NCBI RefSeq assembly: GCF_000331515.1
Contig: NZ_AMZO01000020.1
Location: 124,001 to 188,000, forward strand
Direction of reading: 5' to 3'
DNA: 64,000 nucleotides
Source: Photobacterium marinum
GTDB lineage: Bacteria; Pseudomonadota; Gammaproteobacteria; Enterobacterales; Vibrionaceae
This document shows positions 37,467 to 48,600 of this stretch, piece after piece. Under the pieces are notes generated by a model. The model was not told the DNA's origin, did no database searches, and saw nothing but the letters and a program-made list of their open reading frames with translations. How positions within the stretch are numbered: position 1 is the first letter of the stretch; each line of letters starts with the position of its first letter. A program made the position numbers and the translations under genes.

Positions 37467-38570
37467 TTATTCGCAAATATATTCGACCACTTCGAGGCCA
37501 AAACCTGACAGCGAGTGATAACGCTGAGAGCTGGATGAAAGCAAGCGCATTTTCGCCACTCCCATATCCGCAAGGATTTGAGAACCGACGCCGACCTGAC
37601 GCGACTGATCTTTCGGATTCAGTTTCACCACAGGATGGCCGCTCGATTGCGCGGCAAGATTTCTCACCTTAGTGATCACCGCTTCCTGGCTTTCGTGTCG
37701 GCTCAGAACCACCAGCACCCCGCCTTCATCGGCGATACGTTTCATCGCAGTCGGCAGTGTCCACTGGGTTGCTCCAGAGTGGAGAATGTCTTTAAACGTA
37801 TCTTGAAGATGAACTCGCACAATCGCGGGTTTATCTTTAGACACCTTGCCTTTACGCAATGCGTAATGAACTTGGTTATCGATCGTATCGCGGTAGGTGA
37901 TCATCTCAAACTCACCGAACTCAGTCGGCAAATTACACTCAGCAATACGCTCAATGGTAGTTTCGTTATTGTTACGGTACTCGATCAAATCCGCGATAGT
38001 ACCTAATTTAAGGCCATGCTTTTCAGCAAACACTTCCAGATCCGGGCGACGGGCCATGGTGCCGTCTTCATTGAGTATTTCAACAATTACACTTGACGGT
38101 TCCAGACCGGCAAGGCGGGCAACATCACAACCGGCTTCAGTATGGCCTGCGCGGGTCAGTACCCCGCCTTCCTGGGCCATCAGCGGGAAAACATGCCCCG
38201 GCATCACGATATCAGCCGATGTCGCATCCAATGCCACTGCCGCCTGAACGGTACGGGCGCGGTCAGCCGCAGAAATACCGGTCGTCACCCCTTCTGCCGC
38301 TTCAATTGAAATGGTGAAGTTAGTGCTGAACTGTTCGCTGTTATCCTGCACCATCAACGGCAGGTTCAGCTGACGGCAGCGTGACTGAGTCAGAGTCAGG
38401 CAAATCAGGCCGCGGCCATGGGTCGCCATAAAGTTAACCGCATCCGGGGTGATTTTCTCGGCAGCAATGATCAGGTCGCCTTCATTCTCGCGATCCTCAT
38501 CATCCATCAGGATCACCATTTTACCCTGTCGGATATCTTCAATGATTTCTTTTGCGCTGCTTAGTGCCAT
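37467..38570 (-). CDS. ribBA: RibBA: DHBP synthase with a degenerate GTP cyclohydrolase II domain
   Basis: The N-terminal part (about 1-205) is 3,4-dihydroxy-2-butanone 4-phosphate synthase, with [23 protein letters not shown] and [22 protein letters not shown]. The C-terminal part (about 206-367) aligns with GTP cyclohydrolase II but lacks the zinc cysteines of the C-x10-C-x-C motif: after [10 protein letters not shown] no cysteine appears where the family has its GSLRCDCG segment. So only the first activity is likely, and a separate ribA should exist elsewhere. It is separated from ribH by 206 bp without a gene. Confidence 0.92.
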   Translation of the reverse strand: MALSSAKEIIEDIRQGKMVILMDDEDRENEGDLIIAAEKITPDAVNFMATHGRGLICLTLTQSRCRQLNLPLMVQDNSEQFSTNFTISIEAAEGVTTGISAADRARTVQAAVALDATSADIVMPGHVFPLMAQEGGVLTRAGHTEAGCDVARLAGLEPSSVIVEILNEDGTMARRPDLEVFAEKHGLKLGTIADLIEYRNNNETTIERIAECNLPTEFGEFEMITYRDTIDNQVHYALRKGKVSKDKPAIVRVHLQDTFKDILHSGATQWTLPTAMKRIADEGGVLVVLSRHESQEAVITKVRNLAAQSSGHPVVKLNPKDQSRQVGVGSQILADMGVAKMRLLSSSSQRYHSLSGFGLEVVEYICE

Positions 38571-38604
38571 AACAATCCCCTTTATAAACCTTGTATCCTG
38601 AGTC

Positions 38605-39261
38605 TTAACCTAAGAAACCGGTTTTAGCCAACAGATCCATCGTTACTTCTGACTTTTTACCCGCCGCCTTTTCACCCAACATTAGGCGCTCCAGGTAACG
38701 GGCAATCACATCGACTTCAAGGTTCACCTTACGGCCAACCTGGAATGATTCCATCGTCGTTTCAGCGGCGGTATGCGGTACGATAGTCAGCATAAATTCA
38801 TCACCGCGAATCGCATTAACGGTCAGGCTGATGCCATCTACAGACACCGAGCCTTTTTCTGAAATATATTTGGCCAAATGAGCAGGCGCTTTTACCCAAA
38901 ACTCAATCGCGCGGCCGGTATGAGTGCGCTCAATAATTTCCGCAACATCATCAACGTGGCCGGACACCATATGACCACCGAAACGGGTCGTCGGCAACAT
39001 GGCTTTTTCCAGATTCACCTTCTGACCGGCTTTGTAATCAACAAAGGCCGTACGCTTCAGGGTTTCCAGCGACAAGTCGGCAATATAACCTTTACCTGTA
39101 AGCTCTACTACCGTCAGGCATACACCGTTGGTCGCAATACTGTCACCCAATTTTACATCGGACAAATCAAGCTTGCCTGAATCAACAGTCACAGAAATGT
39201 CGGCACCTTTTGGTGTCAGTGCTGTAATAGTGCCAACTGCTTCAATAATGCCTGTAAACAT
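38605..39261 (-). CDS. ribE: riboflavin synthase, alpha chain
   Basis: Dismutates two ribityllumazines into riboflavin and the pyrimidine donor. The 218 residues contain the two tandem lumazine-binding barrels (about 1-95 and 97-200), each with its own ligand loop: [12 protein letters not shown] in repeat 1 and [11 protein letters not shown] in repeat 2; [10 protein letters not shown] is the invariant N-terminus. It lies 20 bp after ribD and 34 bp before ribBA. The gene is called ribC in E. coli nomenclature. Confidence 0.95.
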   Translation of the reverse strand: MFTGIIEAVGTITALTPKGADISVTVDSGKLDLSDVKLGDSIATNGVCLTVVELTGKGYIADLSLETLKRTAFVDYKAGQKVNLEKAMLPTTRFGGHMVSGHVDDVAEIIERTHTGRAIEFWVKAPAHLAKYISEKGSVSVDGISLTVNAIRGDEFMLTIVPHTAAETTMESFQVGRKVNLEVDVIARYLERLMLGEKAAGKKSEVTMDLLAKTGFLG

Positions 39262-39281
39262 GAATTAAAATTCCTTGATCG

Positions 39282-40409
39282 TTAAACTTGTTTGATTCGG
39301 GCGGTGATCCGGATGTCCGGGCCAACCATGCGAACGTCGGTAATGTCCAACTCTGGAACTTGAGTCATCGCAGTTAACCCATTCAGATCAACCAAGCCAC
39401 GACTGTCGCTCCCCATCAGTTTAGGCGCCTGATACAAAATCAGCTCATCGACCAGTCCGGCCGACAACAGAGCCCCGCCTAAACCGGCACCGGCTTCAAC
39501 CCAGATATGATTGATATCCTTACCGGCCAACTCCCGAAGCAGAGCCTCAAGATCAACCTGTTGATTATCGTCACCCACAGCTGGAACTACCAGTTGTTCG
39601 ACAGCCTCAGGCCAGACTTCATCCCCCAGACTTGTACGCGCAAGGTAAATGTTCCCCGGCAAATCAAAAAGCCGATGTTCAGGGGTGACACGATTCTGAC
39701 TGTCAACCACCACTCGATAAGGTTGACGAAGGGATGATTCAGGATATGAATTCTGGACTGTCTCGCCCAATTCACTCCAGCGGACATTCAATGAAGGGTC
39801 ATCGGCCAGTACGGTCGCACTGGTAGAAAGAATAGCGCCGGCCTGTGCTCGGAAGCGCTGCACATCGGCACGGGCGTCAGGACCGGTGATCCACTTGCTC
39901 TCACCATTGGCCAGAGCTGTACGGCCATCAAGGCTGGCAGCCAGTTTAAGCTGAACAAAGGGCATACCGGTTTTCATGCGTTTGATAAAACCGACATTTA
40001 GCTGATGGGATTCCGCTTCAAGCAAACCGATCTGAACTTCTATACCGGCATCACGAAGCATCTTAATTCCCCGTCCGGCAACGCGCGGATTGGGATCGAC
40101 CATGGCACAGACAACACGGGAAACCTGGGCTTTTACCAATGCCTCGGCACACGGCGGAGTCCTGCCATAATGAGAACAGGGTTCAAGGGTCACATACGCC
40201 GTCGCCCCGTGAGCCTTTTCTCCGGCTGCACGCAAGGCAAACACTTCGGCATGAGGCTGCCCGGCCTGGTAGTGATATCCTTCGCCCACAATATCTTCGC
40301 CATGGGCAATAACACAGCCAACATTCGGATTCGGAGCAGTCGTAAATCGGCCACGTTTTGCCAGCTTAATGGCACGCAGCATCATGGCATGATCAATAGA
40401 TGAGAACAT
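39282..40409 (-). CDS. ribD: bifunctional pyrimidine deaminase / reductase
   Basis: Second and third steps of riboflavin synthesis. The N-terminal deaminase (about 1-145) shows zinc residues in HAEVFALRAAG and the PCSH-type motif LEPCSHYGRTPPCAEAL. The C-terminal NADPH-dependent reductase (about 146-375) has QLKLAASLDGRTA and WVEAGAGLGGALLSAGLVDE. It follows nrdR by 52 bp in the standard gene order. Confidence 0.96.
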   Translation of the reverse strand: MFSSIDHAMMLRAIKLAKRGRFTTAPNPNVGCVIAHGEDIVGEGYHYQAGQPHAEVFALRAAGEKAHGATAYVTLEPCSHYGRTPPCAEALVKAQVSRVVCAMVDPNPRVAGRGIKMLRDAGIEVQIGLLEAESHQLNVGFIKRMKTGMPFVQLKLAASLDGRTALANGESKWITGPDARADVQRFRAQAGAILSTSATVLADDPSLNVRWSELGETVQNSYPESSLRQPYRVVVDSQNRVTPEHRLFDLPGNIYLARTSLGDEVWPEAVEQLVVPAVGDDNQQVDLEALLRELAGKDINHIWVEAGAGLGGALLSAGLVDELILYQAPKLMGSDSRGLVDLNGLTAMTQVPELDITDVRMVGPDIRITARIKQV

Positions 40410-40461
40410 CTGGCTTCATTTTCACTTCACGGAGTTATCGGTTGAAACAACGTTAACTCAC

Positions 40462-40914
40462 TTACTTTTCCAACTTGGCGATTTCTTCACCAAATTCACG
40501 AATATCTTCAAAGCTTCGGTAAACAGAAGCAAACCGGATATAAGCAACCTTATCCAGCTCTTTCAGCGCTTCCATCACCAGATTACCTATCATTTCTGAC
40601 GGCACTTCGCGCTCACCTGTCGCACGAAGACGGGATTTAATCGTATTAATTGAACGTTCAATGTCATCAGTGCTGACCGGACGCTTTTCCAGTGCACGCT
40701 GAATACCACCGCGAAGCTTATCTTCATTAAACGGTTCGCGGTTGCCGTTGGTTTTAATTACCCGCGGCATCACAAGTTCTGCAGTTTCAAACGTTGTATA
40801 ACGTTCATTACAGGCCAAACACTGGCGGCGACGACGGACCTGATGGCCGTCTGCAACCAGACGGGAATCGATTACTTTGGTGTCATTTGCACCACAAAAA
40901 GGACAATGCATCAT
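40462..40914 (-). CDS. nrdR: ribonucleotide reductase regulator NrdR
   Basis: ATP/dATP-sensing repressor of ribonucleotide reductase genes. The 150-residue protein has a zinc ribbon at the N-terminus ([15 protein letters not shown] and [17 protein letters not shown]) followed by an ATP-cone (about 49-139, starting [18 protein letters not shown]). It heads the riboflavin cluster, as in E. coli. Confidence 0.97.
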   Translation of the reverse strand: MMHCPFCGANDTKVIDSRLVADGHQVRRRRQCLACNERYTTFETAELVMPRVIKTNGNREPFNEDKLRGGIQRALEKRPVSTDDIERSINTIKSRLRATGEREVPSEMIGNLVMEALKELDKVAYIRFASVYRSFEDIREFGEEIAKLEK

Positions 40915-41032
40915 GCCTCCTCAAATTCGTCGACTCAGTGTAACCCATTTCAGTCATATATAGAGAGTATTCAGGTGTTTTTTCTGGCTATTTATGCTGC
41001 AAAAAGGCAAAAACCAATGGAAATAGCGTAAT

Positions 41033-41064
41033 AAAAAAGGGCCTGCCTGGTGGCATGCCCTTTT
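41033..41064 (-). terminator. terminator after glyA
   Basis: Stem AAAAGGGCCTGCC / GGCATGCCCTTTT with one mismatch and a TGGT loop; T-run on the minus strand. Confidence 0.85.
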
Positions 41065-41123
41065 CGTTGCGATTAATGCACCTTTTTCAGTACTATGTCC
41101 GAAGCATTAAAATGCCCGGAAAA

Positions 41124-42374
41124 TCATGCATAAACAGGAAGGCGTTTACAGATCTCCAGTACTTTTTCTTTTGTTGCTTCAATCACTTCCGGGTTCTCGA
41201 TGTTATTCATCACATCACACATCCAACCTGCCAGAGCTTTCGAATCATCAACCGTAAAGCCACGACGAGTGATCGCTGGTGTACCAACGCGGATACCCGA
41301 AGTTACAAACGGGCTGCGAGGATCATTCGGTACACTGTTCTTGTTCACAGTAATATTTGCAGAACCCAGCGCCGCATCAGCTTCTTTACCGGTAATGCCT
41401 TTGTCGATCAAATCAACCAGGAATAGGTGGTTTTCAGTACCGCCGGAAACAATCTTGTAACCGCGCTCCATGAACACCTCAACCATTGCTTTAGCATTCT
41501 CTACAACGCGAGCCTGATATTCTTTAAATTCCGGCTCCATTGCTTCTTTGAATGCCACCGCTTTAGCTGCGATAACATGCATCAGCGGGCCACCCTGACC
41601 ACCAGGAAATACTGCTGAGTTCAGTTTCTTGTAAAAGTCTTCGCCTGCGCTTGACAGAATCAGACCACCACGCGGACCCGCCAGCGTTTTGTGAGTTGTT
41701 GTAGTCACTACATGAGCATGAGGAACCGGGTTCGGGTAAACACCAGCAGCAATCAGACCGGCAACGTGCGCCATATCAACAAAGAAGTACGCACCAACTT
41801 TATCGGCGATTTCACGCATGCGCTTCCAGTCAACAACCTGAGAATAAGCAGAGAAGCCACCGATGATCATCTTCGGTTTGTGCTCTAGTGCCAGCGCTTC
41901 CACTTCGGCGTAGTCAATCTGGCCGTTTTCATCGATACCGTAAGGGATGATGTTATAAAGCTTACCAGAGAAGTTTACCGGTGAACCGTGAGTCAGGTGA
42001 CCGCCATGTGCCAGGCTCATACCCAGAACAGTATCACCGGCATTCAGCAGTGCCATGTAAACTGCGTTGTTCGCCTGCGAACCGGAGTGTGGCTGAACGT
42101 TCGCATACTCTGCACCAAACAGTTGGCAAGCACGCTCAATAGCCAGCTGCTCAGCCTTGTCGACATACTCACAACCGCCGTAGTAGCGCTTGCCCGGGTA
42201 ACCTTCGGCATATTTGTTTGTTAGCTGAGAACCTTGTGCTTCCATTACACGCGGGCTGGTGTAGTTTTCAGAAGCAATCAACTCGATGTGCTCTTCCTGA
42301 CGCGCAGTCTCTTCCTGAATGGCTGCAAAAAGTTCTGCGTCATAATCGGCAATATTCATGTCGCGTTTTAGCAT
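41124..42374 (-). CDS. glyA: serine hydroxymethyltransferase
   Basis: PLP enzyme interconverting serine and glycine and loading tetrahydrofolate with a one-carbon unit used in purine and thymidylate synthesis. ATG 42374 (416 aa) has CAGGAGATACAG upstream and gives [20 protein letters not shown], as in Vibrio GlyA; a longer reading to 42407 is not needed. The PLP-binding lysine is K229 in [16 protein letters not shown] perfect PurR box lies 134 bp upstream. Confidence 0.97.
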   Translation of the reverse strand: MLKRDMNIADYDAELFAAIQEETARQEEHIELIASENYTSPRVMEAQGSQLTNKYAEGYPGKRYYGGCEYVDKAEQLAIERACQLFGAEYANVQPHSGSQANNAVYMALLNAGDTVLGMSLAHGGHLTHGSPVNFSGKLYNIIPYGIDENGQIDYAEVEALALEHKPKMIIGGFSAYSQVVDWKRMREIADKVGAYFFVDMAHVAGLIAAGVYPNPVPHAHVVTTTTHKTLAGPRGGLILSSAGEDFYKKLNSAVFPGGQGGPLMHVIAAKAVAFKEAMEPEFKEYQARVVENAKAMVEVFMERGYKIVSGGTENHLFLVDLIDKGITGKEADAALGSANITVNKNSVPNDPRSPFVTSGIRVGTPAITRRGFTVDDSKALAGWMCDVMNNIENPEVIEATKEKVLEICKRLPVYA

Positions 42375-42829
42375 CTGTATCTCCTGACTCAGATTGTTCT
42401 CATACAATTCACATAATCACCTGGATATTTCAAAACCTTATGTGAACTGGTGGTAATCACTATTTTTCTATCAAAAAGGCAAAACCACAAAGCTAGGCGC
42501 CGCCTGGACGCAAACGTTTTCGTTCCGCCAATATCTAACGCTGTATATTACATAATTTGATCTAAATCAGATAGCCCTGATTTAGCTTTTTATTGTCATT
42601 TCTGTTTCTAAATTTTCAACAATTGCATGAATTATTTTCATCTTGGTGAATGCCTCACCAATATCAATAAATACCCATTTAGACAGAATACAAGTGCAAA
42701 GGGAAGATTATCATTTACATTTTCGTAAACAGCACCTTACACAGCTCGGCAGGCTCTTTCCAGCTCTGTCTTCTTTTTTATAACAGTTCCAACTTATTAT
42801 TGCGCCTCCCAAAAATAAGGAGAATTGAG
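42375..42829. other. divergent promoter region between glyA and the YitT gene
   Basis: About 455 bp without a gene. It holds the PurR box at 42508-42523 and an unexplained palindrome TTGGTGA-ATGCC-TCACCAA at 42643-42661 with perfect 7-bp arms and a 5-nt spacer. No MetR-type TGAA-N5-TTCA site was identified with confidence. Confidence 0.55.
42508..42523 (-). promoter_or_regulatory. PurR operator of glyA
   Basis: ACGCAAACGTTTTCGT, identical to the E. coli PurR consensus over all 16 positions. glyA is a known PurR target in E. coli, so the assignment is well supported, although binding here is inferred. Confidence 0.88.
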
Positions 42830-43441
42830 TTGAGCGGTTATTATCACTCCCGAAAAGAAAATATTATTGCGATCCTTACCGGTACTTTTGTCGTTTCGCA
42901 AGGGGTGTTCTTTCTTCAGCAGGCAGACCTGTTAACTGGCGGTACCACCGGACTGGCATTGTTACTAAGTCAGTTTATCGACCTGTCTTTCGGCCAGCTG
43001 TATTTCCTGCTCAATACACCATTCTACCTAATGGCCTGGTTCCGGATGAGCAAACGCTTTGCCATTACCAGCATTCTCTCTGGTGGTATGGTATCTGTAA
43101 TTACAGATAACCTTCACCATGTGCTTGAAATCAGCCGCCTTGAACCAATGTACTGCGCAGTGATCGGTGGCCTTTTGATGGGACTGGGTATGCTGATCCT
43201 ATTCCGTCACCAAACCAGCCTAGGCGGCTTCAATGTCCTGGTGCTGTATCTGCAGGAAAAGTTTGGTATGTCGGCAGGCAAACTTCAGATGGGAATTGAT
43301 ATCAGTATTTTGATCGCCTCTTTCTTTCTGGTCAGCCCGGTTATCCTCGGCTGCTCAGTAATCGGCGCGATCATACTGAACCTGGTGCTAGCCATGAACC
43401 ACAAACCAGGCCGCTACCAGGGAGCAGCTGTCGCAAGTTAA
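42830..43441 (+). CDS. YitT-type integral membrane protein
   Basis: A 203-residue inner-membrane protein of the YitT/DUF161 family with about five or six membrane helices. LTGGTTGLALLLSQF and QTSLGGFNVLVLYLQ are the recognisable repeated Gly-rich segments. I chose TTG 42830 because AAGGAGA lies 7 nt upstream; the ATG at 42800 would place that ribosome site inside the gene. No transport substrate is established. It is monocistronic, with its own terminator. Confidence 0.82.
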   Translation: MSGYYHSRKENIIAILTGTFVVSQGVFFLQQADLLTGGTTGLALLLSQFIDLSFGQLYFLLNTPFYLMAWFRMSKRFAITSILSGGMVSVITDNLHHVLEISRLEPMYCAVIGGLLMGLGMLILFRHQTSLGGFNVLVLYLQEKFGMSAGKLQMGIDISILIASFFLVSPVILGCSVIGAIILNLVLAMNHKPGRYQGAAVAS

Positions 43442-43471
43442 TGCAACGCTGGCAAATTAGCGAGAAATAAT

Positions 43472-43502
43472 AAAAAGGCCTGTCATATGACAAGCCTTTT
43501 TT
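43472..43502. terminator. terminator after the YitT gene
   Basis: Stem AAAAAGGC-TGTCA / TGACA-GCCTTTTT with bulges and T-run. It separates the plus-strand YitT gene from convergent glnB. Confidence 0.83.
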
Positions 43503-43658
43503 ACTTCTGTTTGTTAGATAACGCGTTTTTCGCTCCGGATCCTAAAATTTCTTTTGCAAAGCTGTATCATTCTTTAGCAAAGAGGAAGCGCGGAGTTTAT
43601 AAGCATAAATGAGCACTTCCGATGCAGATAAAGGATGAAACAGCAAAGAAAAAGAATT

Positions 43659-44000
<342 letters not shown>

Positions 44001-44108
44001 TCATCGTCCTTTTCTGAGCAGAGATCCACCGGTGCGCCAGGCGTCACCAACTGCCTGATTAATATTGGTCAGTATTATCACAGATTTGAGGCTGAAAGCT
44101 CAATCTGA

Positions 44109-44537
44109 TCACCAGCCTTTTGCATGCGGTTTTTCGGTATGAACAATAACTTCTGAGTCCATCATTCTAAGCAGCAATAACACAGCATAGACTAAGACAA
44201 TACTGTTGAGAGCGACAATGGCTATCCGGCGATATTCCGGCTCCACCAGTGAAGGTAAAAATGGGATAAGACTGAATTTAAAAAACAAAGTGACGGCAGG
44301 AATGAAAAAATAAAGCGGGATAAATCCCCACATCTGGCCTCGAATCAAGCCGACCGTAGCTAACACACCAGAAAGCAGAACAAGGATAGCGACAATACTT
44401 GGCACAATTCCCACCTGGTTAAAGCTGAAAATAACGGCAAAAGTGTCGAAATAACGAAGCAGGCAGATAACCACCAGCACAGCCAAGCCCTTAGCTGCAC
44501 TTACCATTCCATTGTTGTTGGGATATTCCATACCCAT
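44109..44537 (-). CDS. small four-helix membrane protein, unknown
   Basis: About 142 residues with four clear hydrophobic segments (around AVLVVICLL, VPSIVAILVLLSGVL, PLYFFIPAVTLFF and LNSIVLVYAVLLLL) and short polar ends, so an inner-membrane protein. GGAAGAG lies before the chosen ATG 44537; ATG 44531 is equally possible and a reading from 44567 less likely. I do not recognise the family. It lies between glnB and a HAD phosphatase on the same strand without evident coupling. Confidence 0.65.
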   Translation of the reverse strand: MGMEYPNNNGMVSAAKGLAVLVVICLLRYFDTFAVIFSFNQVGIVPSIVAILVLLSGVLATVGLIRGQMWGFIPLYFFIPAVTLFFKFSLIPFLPSLVEPEYRRIAIVALNSIVLVYAVLLLLRMMDSEVIVHTEKPHAKGW

Positions 44538-44718
44538 CTCTCTTCCGTGACAATGATTAGTCAACAAGCCATCTGCTCAAAAAATAAGCCACAGATTCTA
44601 TGTGGGTTTAAGCAATGACTCAACTTAAAAATATGACAAATACCTCACCCACATCACACTCTTTGATTAATTTCTTAATAGACATCAGATAACTTATTAG
44701 TTCAACTTACATGCCTGC

Positions 44719-45414
44719 CTATATACACATTGTGGTTTTCACTAAATCTGCAAAGCCCGTTAATGAACGTACAACCCGAGTTCCGGGCCGAATTTCGGAT
44801 CGAGTATCACTTCCATAGCGATTGAGCCAGACAGCTTTCATCCCGACTTGTTGAGCCGCCAATGCATCATTTTCAGGGTGATTACCGATATACCAACAAT
44901 CCTCCGGGCTTTCTTTGGCTGAATTTATCGCAGCCTGGAATATTCGAGGATCCGGCTTGGCTACCCCGGCTTGTTCTGAGGTCATAACCAGGCTGAAATA
45001 ATCCAATATTCCTGTCTCTCGCAGCTTTGCTGTTTGTTGTGAGTTAAAGCCGTTGGTAATAACAGCAAGGGGGGAGAGTGTGTGCAGCTGTTTCAGCGCC
45101 GGCTCGACATCAGAAAATAGCCGCCAGTGACGACGATAAATATCATAATACTCAGCAAAGAGCTGATCAGCTTCAGCAACTGTTAATGGTCGTTCAAACA
45201 ATTCACTGATCCGCGCCCGGCGTTGTTCTTCAAAATTCAGCTCACCGGAGCGCCATCGAGCACGGTGTTTGTCGGTAATTTCCCGCCAAAGCTGCTCCGG
45301 CGTGTCCGGGTAAGGAATTATGCTATTACGATAACTCGCGAAAAAACTGCGTATGGCATCTCGCTCCGCGCCATCGTGATCCAGCAAGGTATTATCAAGA
45401 TCGAAAAAAATCAT
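44719..45414 (-). CDS. HAD-family phosphatase (YjjG-like)
   Basis: A 231-residue cytoplasmic hydrolase of the haloacid dehalogenase superfamily. Motif I FFDLDNTLLD (nucleophile D5), motif II VITNGFN, motif III lysine in GVAKPDPRIF and motif IV IGNHPENDALAA are all present. The subfamily resembles E. coli YjjG, a pyrimidine nucleotidase acting on non-canonical nucleotides, but the substrate cannot be fixed from sequence. Confidence 0.83.
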   Translation of the reverse strand: MIFFDLDNTLLDHDGAERDAIRSFFASYRNSIIPYPDTPEQLWREITDKHRARWRSGELNFEEQRRARISELFERPLTVAEADQLFAEYYDIYRRHWRLFSDVEPALKQLHTLSPLAVITNGFNSQQTAKLRETGILDYFSLVMTSEQAGVAKPDPRIFQAAINSAKESPEDCWYIGNHPENDALAAQQVGMKAVWLNRYGSDTRSEIRPGTRVVRSLTGFADLVKTTMCI

Positions 45415-45581
45415 AGGCCCTACCCCACAACACCATACTCTCAGCTTAATTTCATCTTATTCATAATGACGAGAAAATTTCGTGAAATAGGTAAACTCTA
45501 TAAACTTCTGTCTCATCGATGGTGATTTTATACTGCTCTTTAACTGGATAAGGTACTCAATAACAACCGCTTTCTTTGGCC

Positions 45582-45607
45582 AAAAAAACCGCCCCGAAGG
45601 GCGGTTT
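45582..45607 (-). terminator. terminator of the lipase-type lipoprotein gene
   Basis: Stem AAACCGCCC / GGGCGGTTT with a CGAA tetraloop and a run of seven T on the minus strand, 30 bp after the stop. Confidence 0.88.
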
Positions 45608-45637
45608 AATCATTTTAATTACTTTTCCAAGCGAAGT

Positions 45638-48600
45638 TTATGGCTGGTAAGTCACTTTAATTGCATCAGCAGCAATACCGTAAGATCCGTAAGGATTGCT
45701 AACTCGAACTTTATACTGTTGCCCTTTAACTAAAGAAACTGTAGCTAACGCCTCAAAAGAGTGAGGGTTGTCATATAGGCTAACTAACTTCTCAGCTAGT
45801 ACTTGATGACCATTAAGCAACTCATACTTAGTTTGCTTCGAACCATAGCCATGTGACCATCCAAAACCGCCAGGCGAATTAAACTCAACCTTATACCGGC
45901 CACTTTCAGCTACCATAAATGTCCATTCTGCCTGAGCAGATGTATCAGTAAAGAACAGATAATCAGCGCCATCCTGACCATAACTGTCAGACTTTAACTC
46001 ACCTTCTACATTGACCGAAAAGTTCTCCGAACGATGACTCATCAGTCTGCCATCACGTTCAATGCCAACAACAGGCGGCTGGGCTACTTTACTCTTTTCA
46101 AGCTCACTAAGAGCTTTATCAAACTGAATCTTGAATGCCAACATTTTTTCCGTCGACATCGTGTTGTCAAAAGTAAATGTCTTCACACCTTCCAATACAG
46201 CTTCCAGCTTACGTACCGGCTCTTCAATTGTATATTGCCCCGGCTTATCTCCAATCTGTGCAGTTGCAACCAAATGTTCCGTGTGCGCAATCAAACGCTC
46301 CAGCTCACCGCCAGCAGACAGGTTTGTATTACCGGATACATACTCAATCTTAACGGCATCCGCCATCAACGGACCTGTAATGATTTCAACACTACGGTTA
46401 TGCACCGTTACTTTGTAATCATGGTTGATATCAAAAACAAACTCACCCAGTTCAACATACTCACCGTTTGGTGCTAGCGGATAGTCAAATGGCGCCTTGT
46501 TATTCACACCTTCAACTAGGTTAAACATCCTATCTTGAGACTCACCAACCGTTGAGAACACATTATAACGAGCCCCGGTTGTTGCTCCATGCGGAGTAAC
46601 CTTGTTTAATGGATTCCATGAATCTTCTGTTTTGACAAATTTTGACGGTGTACGCATCGACACACGGTATGTCCCGGCTTTATCTACACGGAACCACCAC
46701 GCTGCATGAGCAAAGTAATTTGAGCCACTACCCGAAGCATAAGCATAAGTGCGCCCTTCTGTATCACCTGGACGATCAGTCTGATATGTCCAGTTCCCCA
46801 CAGTTTCAAATGCCTCATCATCGTTATCAATGATACATGCTTCGCCAACTTTACATGTCACCGGCAGCTTGCTAACCAGGGTCACTGGTGGCAATGGTAT
46901 ATCACCTTCATGTGGATCCTTCTGACTCAGGAAGTTAGCGTCATTAACCGCCACTTTCTGGCCATTGCTGGTAAAGAAGTCACTCACCTGGCCAGTCATT
47001 TCAACGAATAGCCCGCCAGAACGCTTAAAGGAGTCTGCGGCTAAGTAAATAAGAGACAGGTGTTCCTTACCCATACCACCGGATTTAAATGCTTCCACCA
47101 ACTTTTGGTTATCCACCAGCATGCGCTGAACATTATCTAACGCCATTACGGGAGAAACATGAGTACCACGGTTAAATCGCGCTACCACTTTAAGCGGATA
47201 ACCATGCTCTGCGTTTACAGAAAAACCACGGTTTACTGAATAATCATCAGAAACTACCTCATCAGATCTTAACGACTTCAGTCCCATCAACTTAACCATA
47301 GGTTCAGTCCCCGCCAACGGTGCTGCAATACTGCCTTTGTATGGTGCAGTCGGCTTACCGTCAGCGCTGTTCGGAATAGTCTGATCTGGCAGTGTTGTCA
47401 TTGGTTTTCCGTCTGCGCTGTACTGCTGATAACCATAGGCATCAAGAACAGGTGCACCACCGACTACCTCTGCCATATAAATACCAGTATCACTCGCTTT
47501 TAACTTAGCGGCATAGTTCAGCGGATCGGCACCATCGATCATACTCTGCAGAGTATAGAAATAATGCTCAAACGCTTTTGAACCCAGAGTAAGTGACTGA
47601 TCAGCATCTAGGTGCTTCAATGCTCTCAGAATTTCGGGGCGGAAACTCGGTGAGTGCTCCAACAGTTTTGGTACACCACCACCGGTGGTTAAAAAGGCAG
47701 CCGCCTGAATTTTAGGCAGATTCGGATTGTACTGATGAACCAAAAGGTCATTATTAACCGCCACAAACGGCATACCCAATACACCACCCAGAGAATGGCC
47801 GACAAAATAAACCCGGCTGGTATCAAAATCACCGATACCATCACCATCAAGATCGATGTCTTTCAGTGTGGCATTCAGGTTCAGCAGATCTGAAATCGCC
47901 TGACGCATACGATCACGCTGGCTCAGCACATTACTGAAGTTCATAAAGGTTGAACCTGAGCTGCCTTCAAGCGAAGCAAGGTCCCAACTCATTTGCTTCA
48001 TCTGACCTGTTGGAGTACGTGTCGCACTGAAATGACGCTCAACGATACCGTCCATTTCTTCCATGCGTGCATCAAGCTTATCTTTTTGCTGCTGATAATC
48101 CGGAGCCAACGGATCCAAAGCCTTCAACTTCTCATCTGTTTCTTTACGCAGTGAATCCATGCCAAAACCAATGAACGGTGAAGGTACTGCGGCAGTACCC
48201 ACCAACAGCTGAGGCGAAATACCATGTAGCGGCAGGTCCATTGCAATCGTCGCAAAACAATCATTTTGCGGACGCTCTTTATCACACAGTGATGCTAATG
48301 CCATACCGGCCGGGAAGCTGTTACTACGGTCACCCAGAATACCATGCTGGAAAATCACAACCGGCCAGCCCTGTGCCGGTTTGTGCCTTGCTTCAGGCAA
48401 TGTCACCAAGAAAGGAACTTTGTATTCGGCCTGCTGCTCAGGATACGGGAAAGCAGCCTGGGCACTTGTGCTCGTTGCTGTCTGTCCCGGATCGCCGTAT
48501 TGCCATTCATCATTACCAAATGATGTCAGCGAGCCCGGTGTAATATGACCATTATTGTCTAAATCAGGCGCAGCAAGGTAATACGGCAGCGTGATATGTC

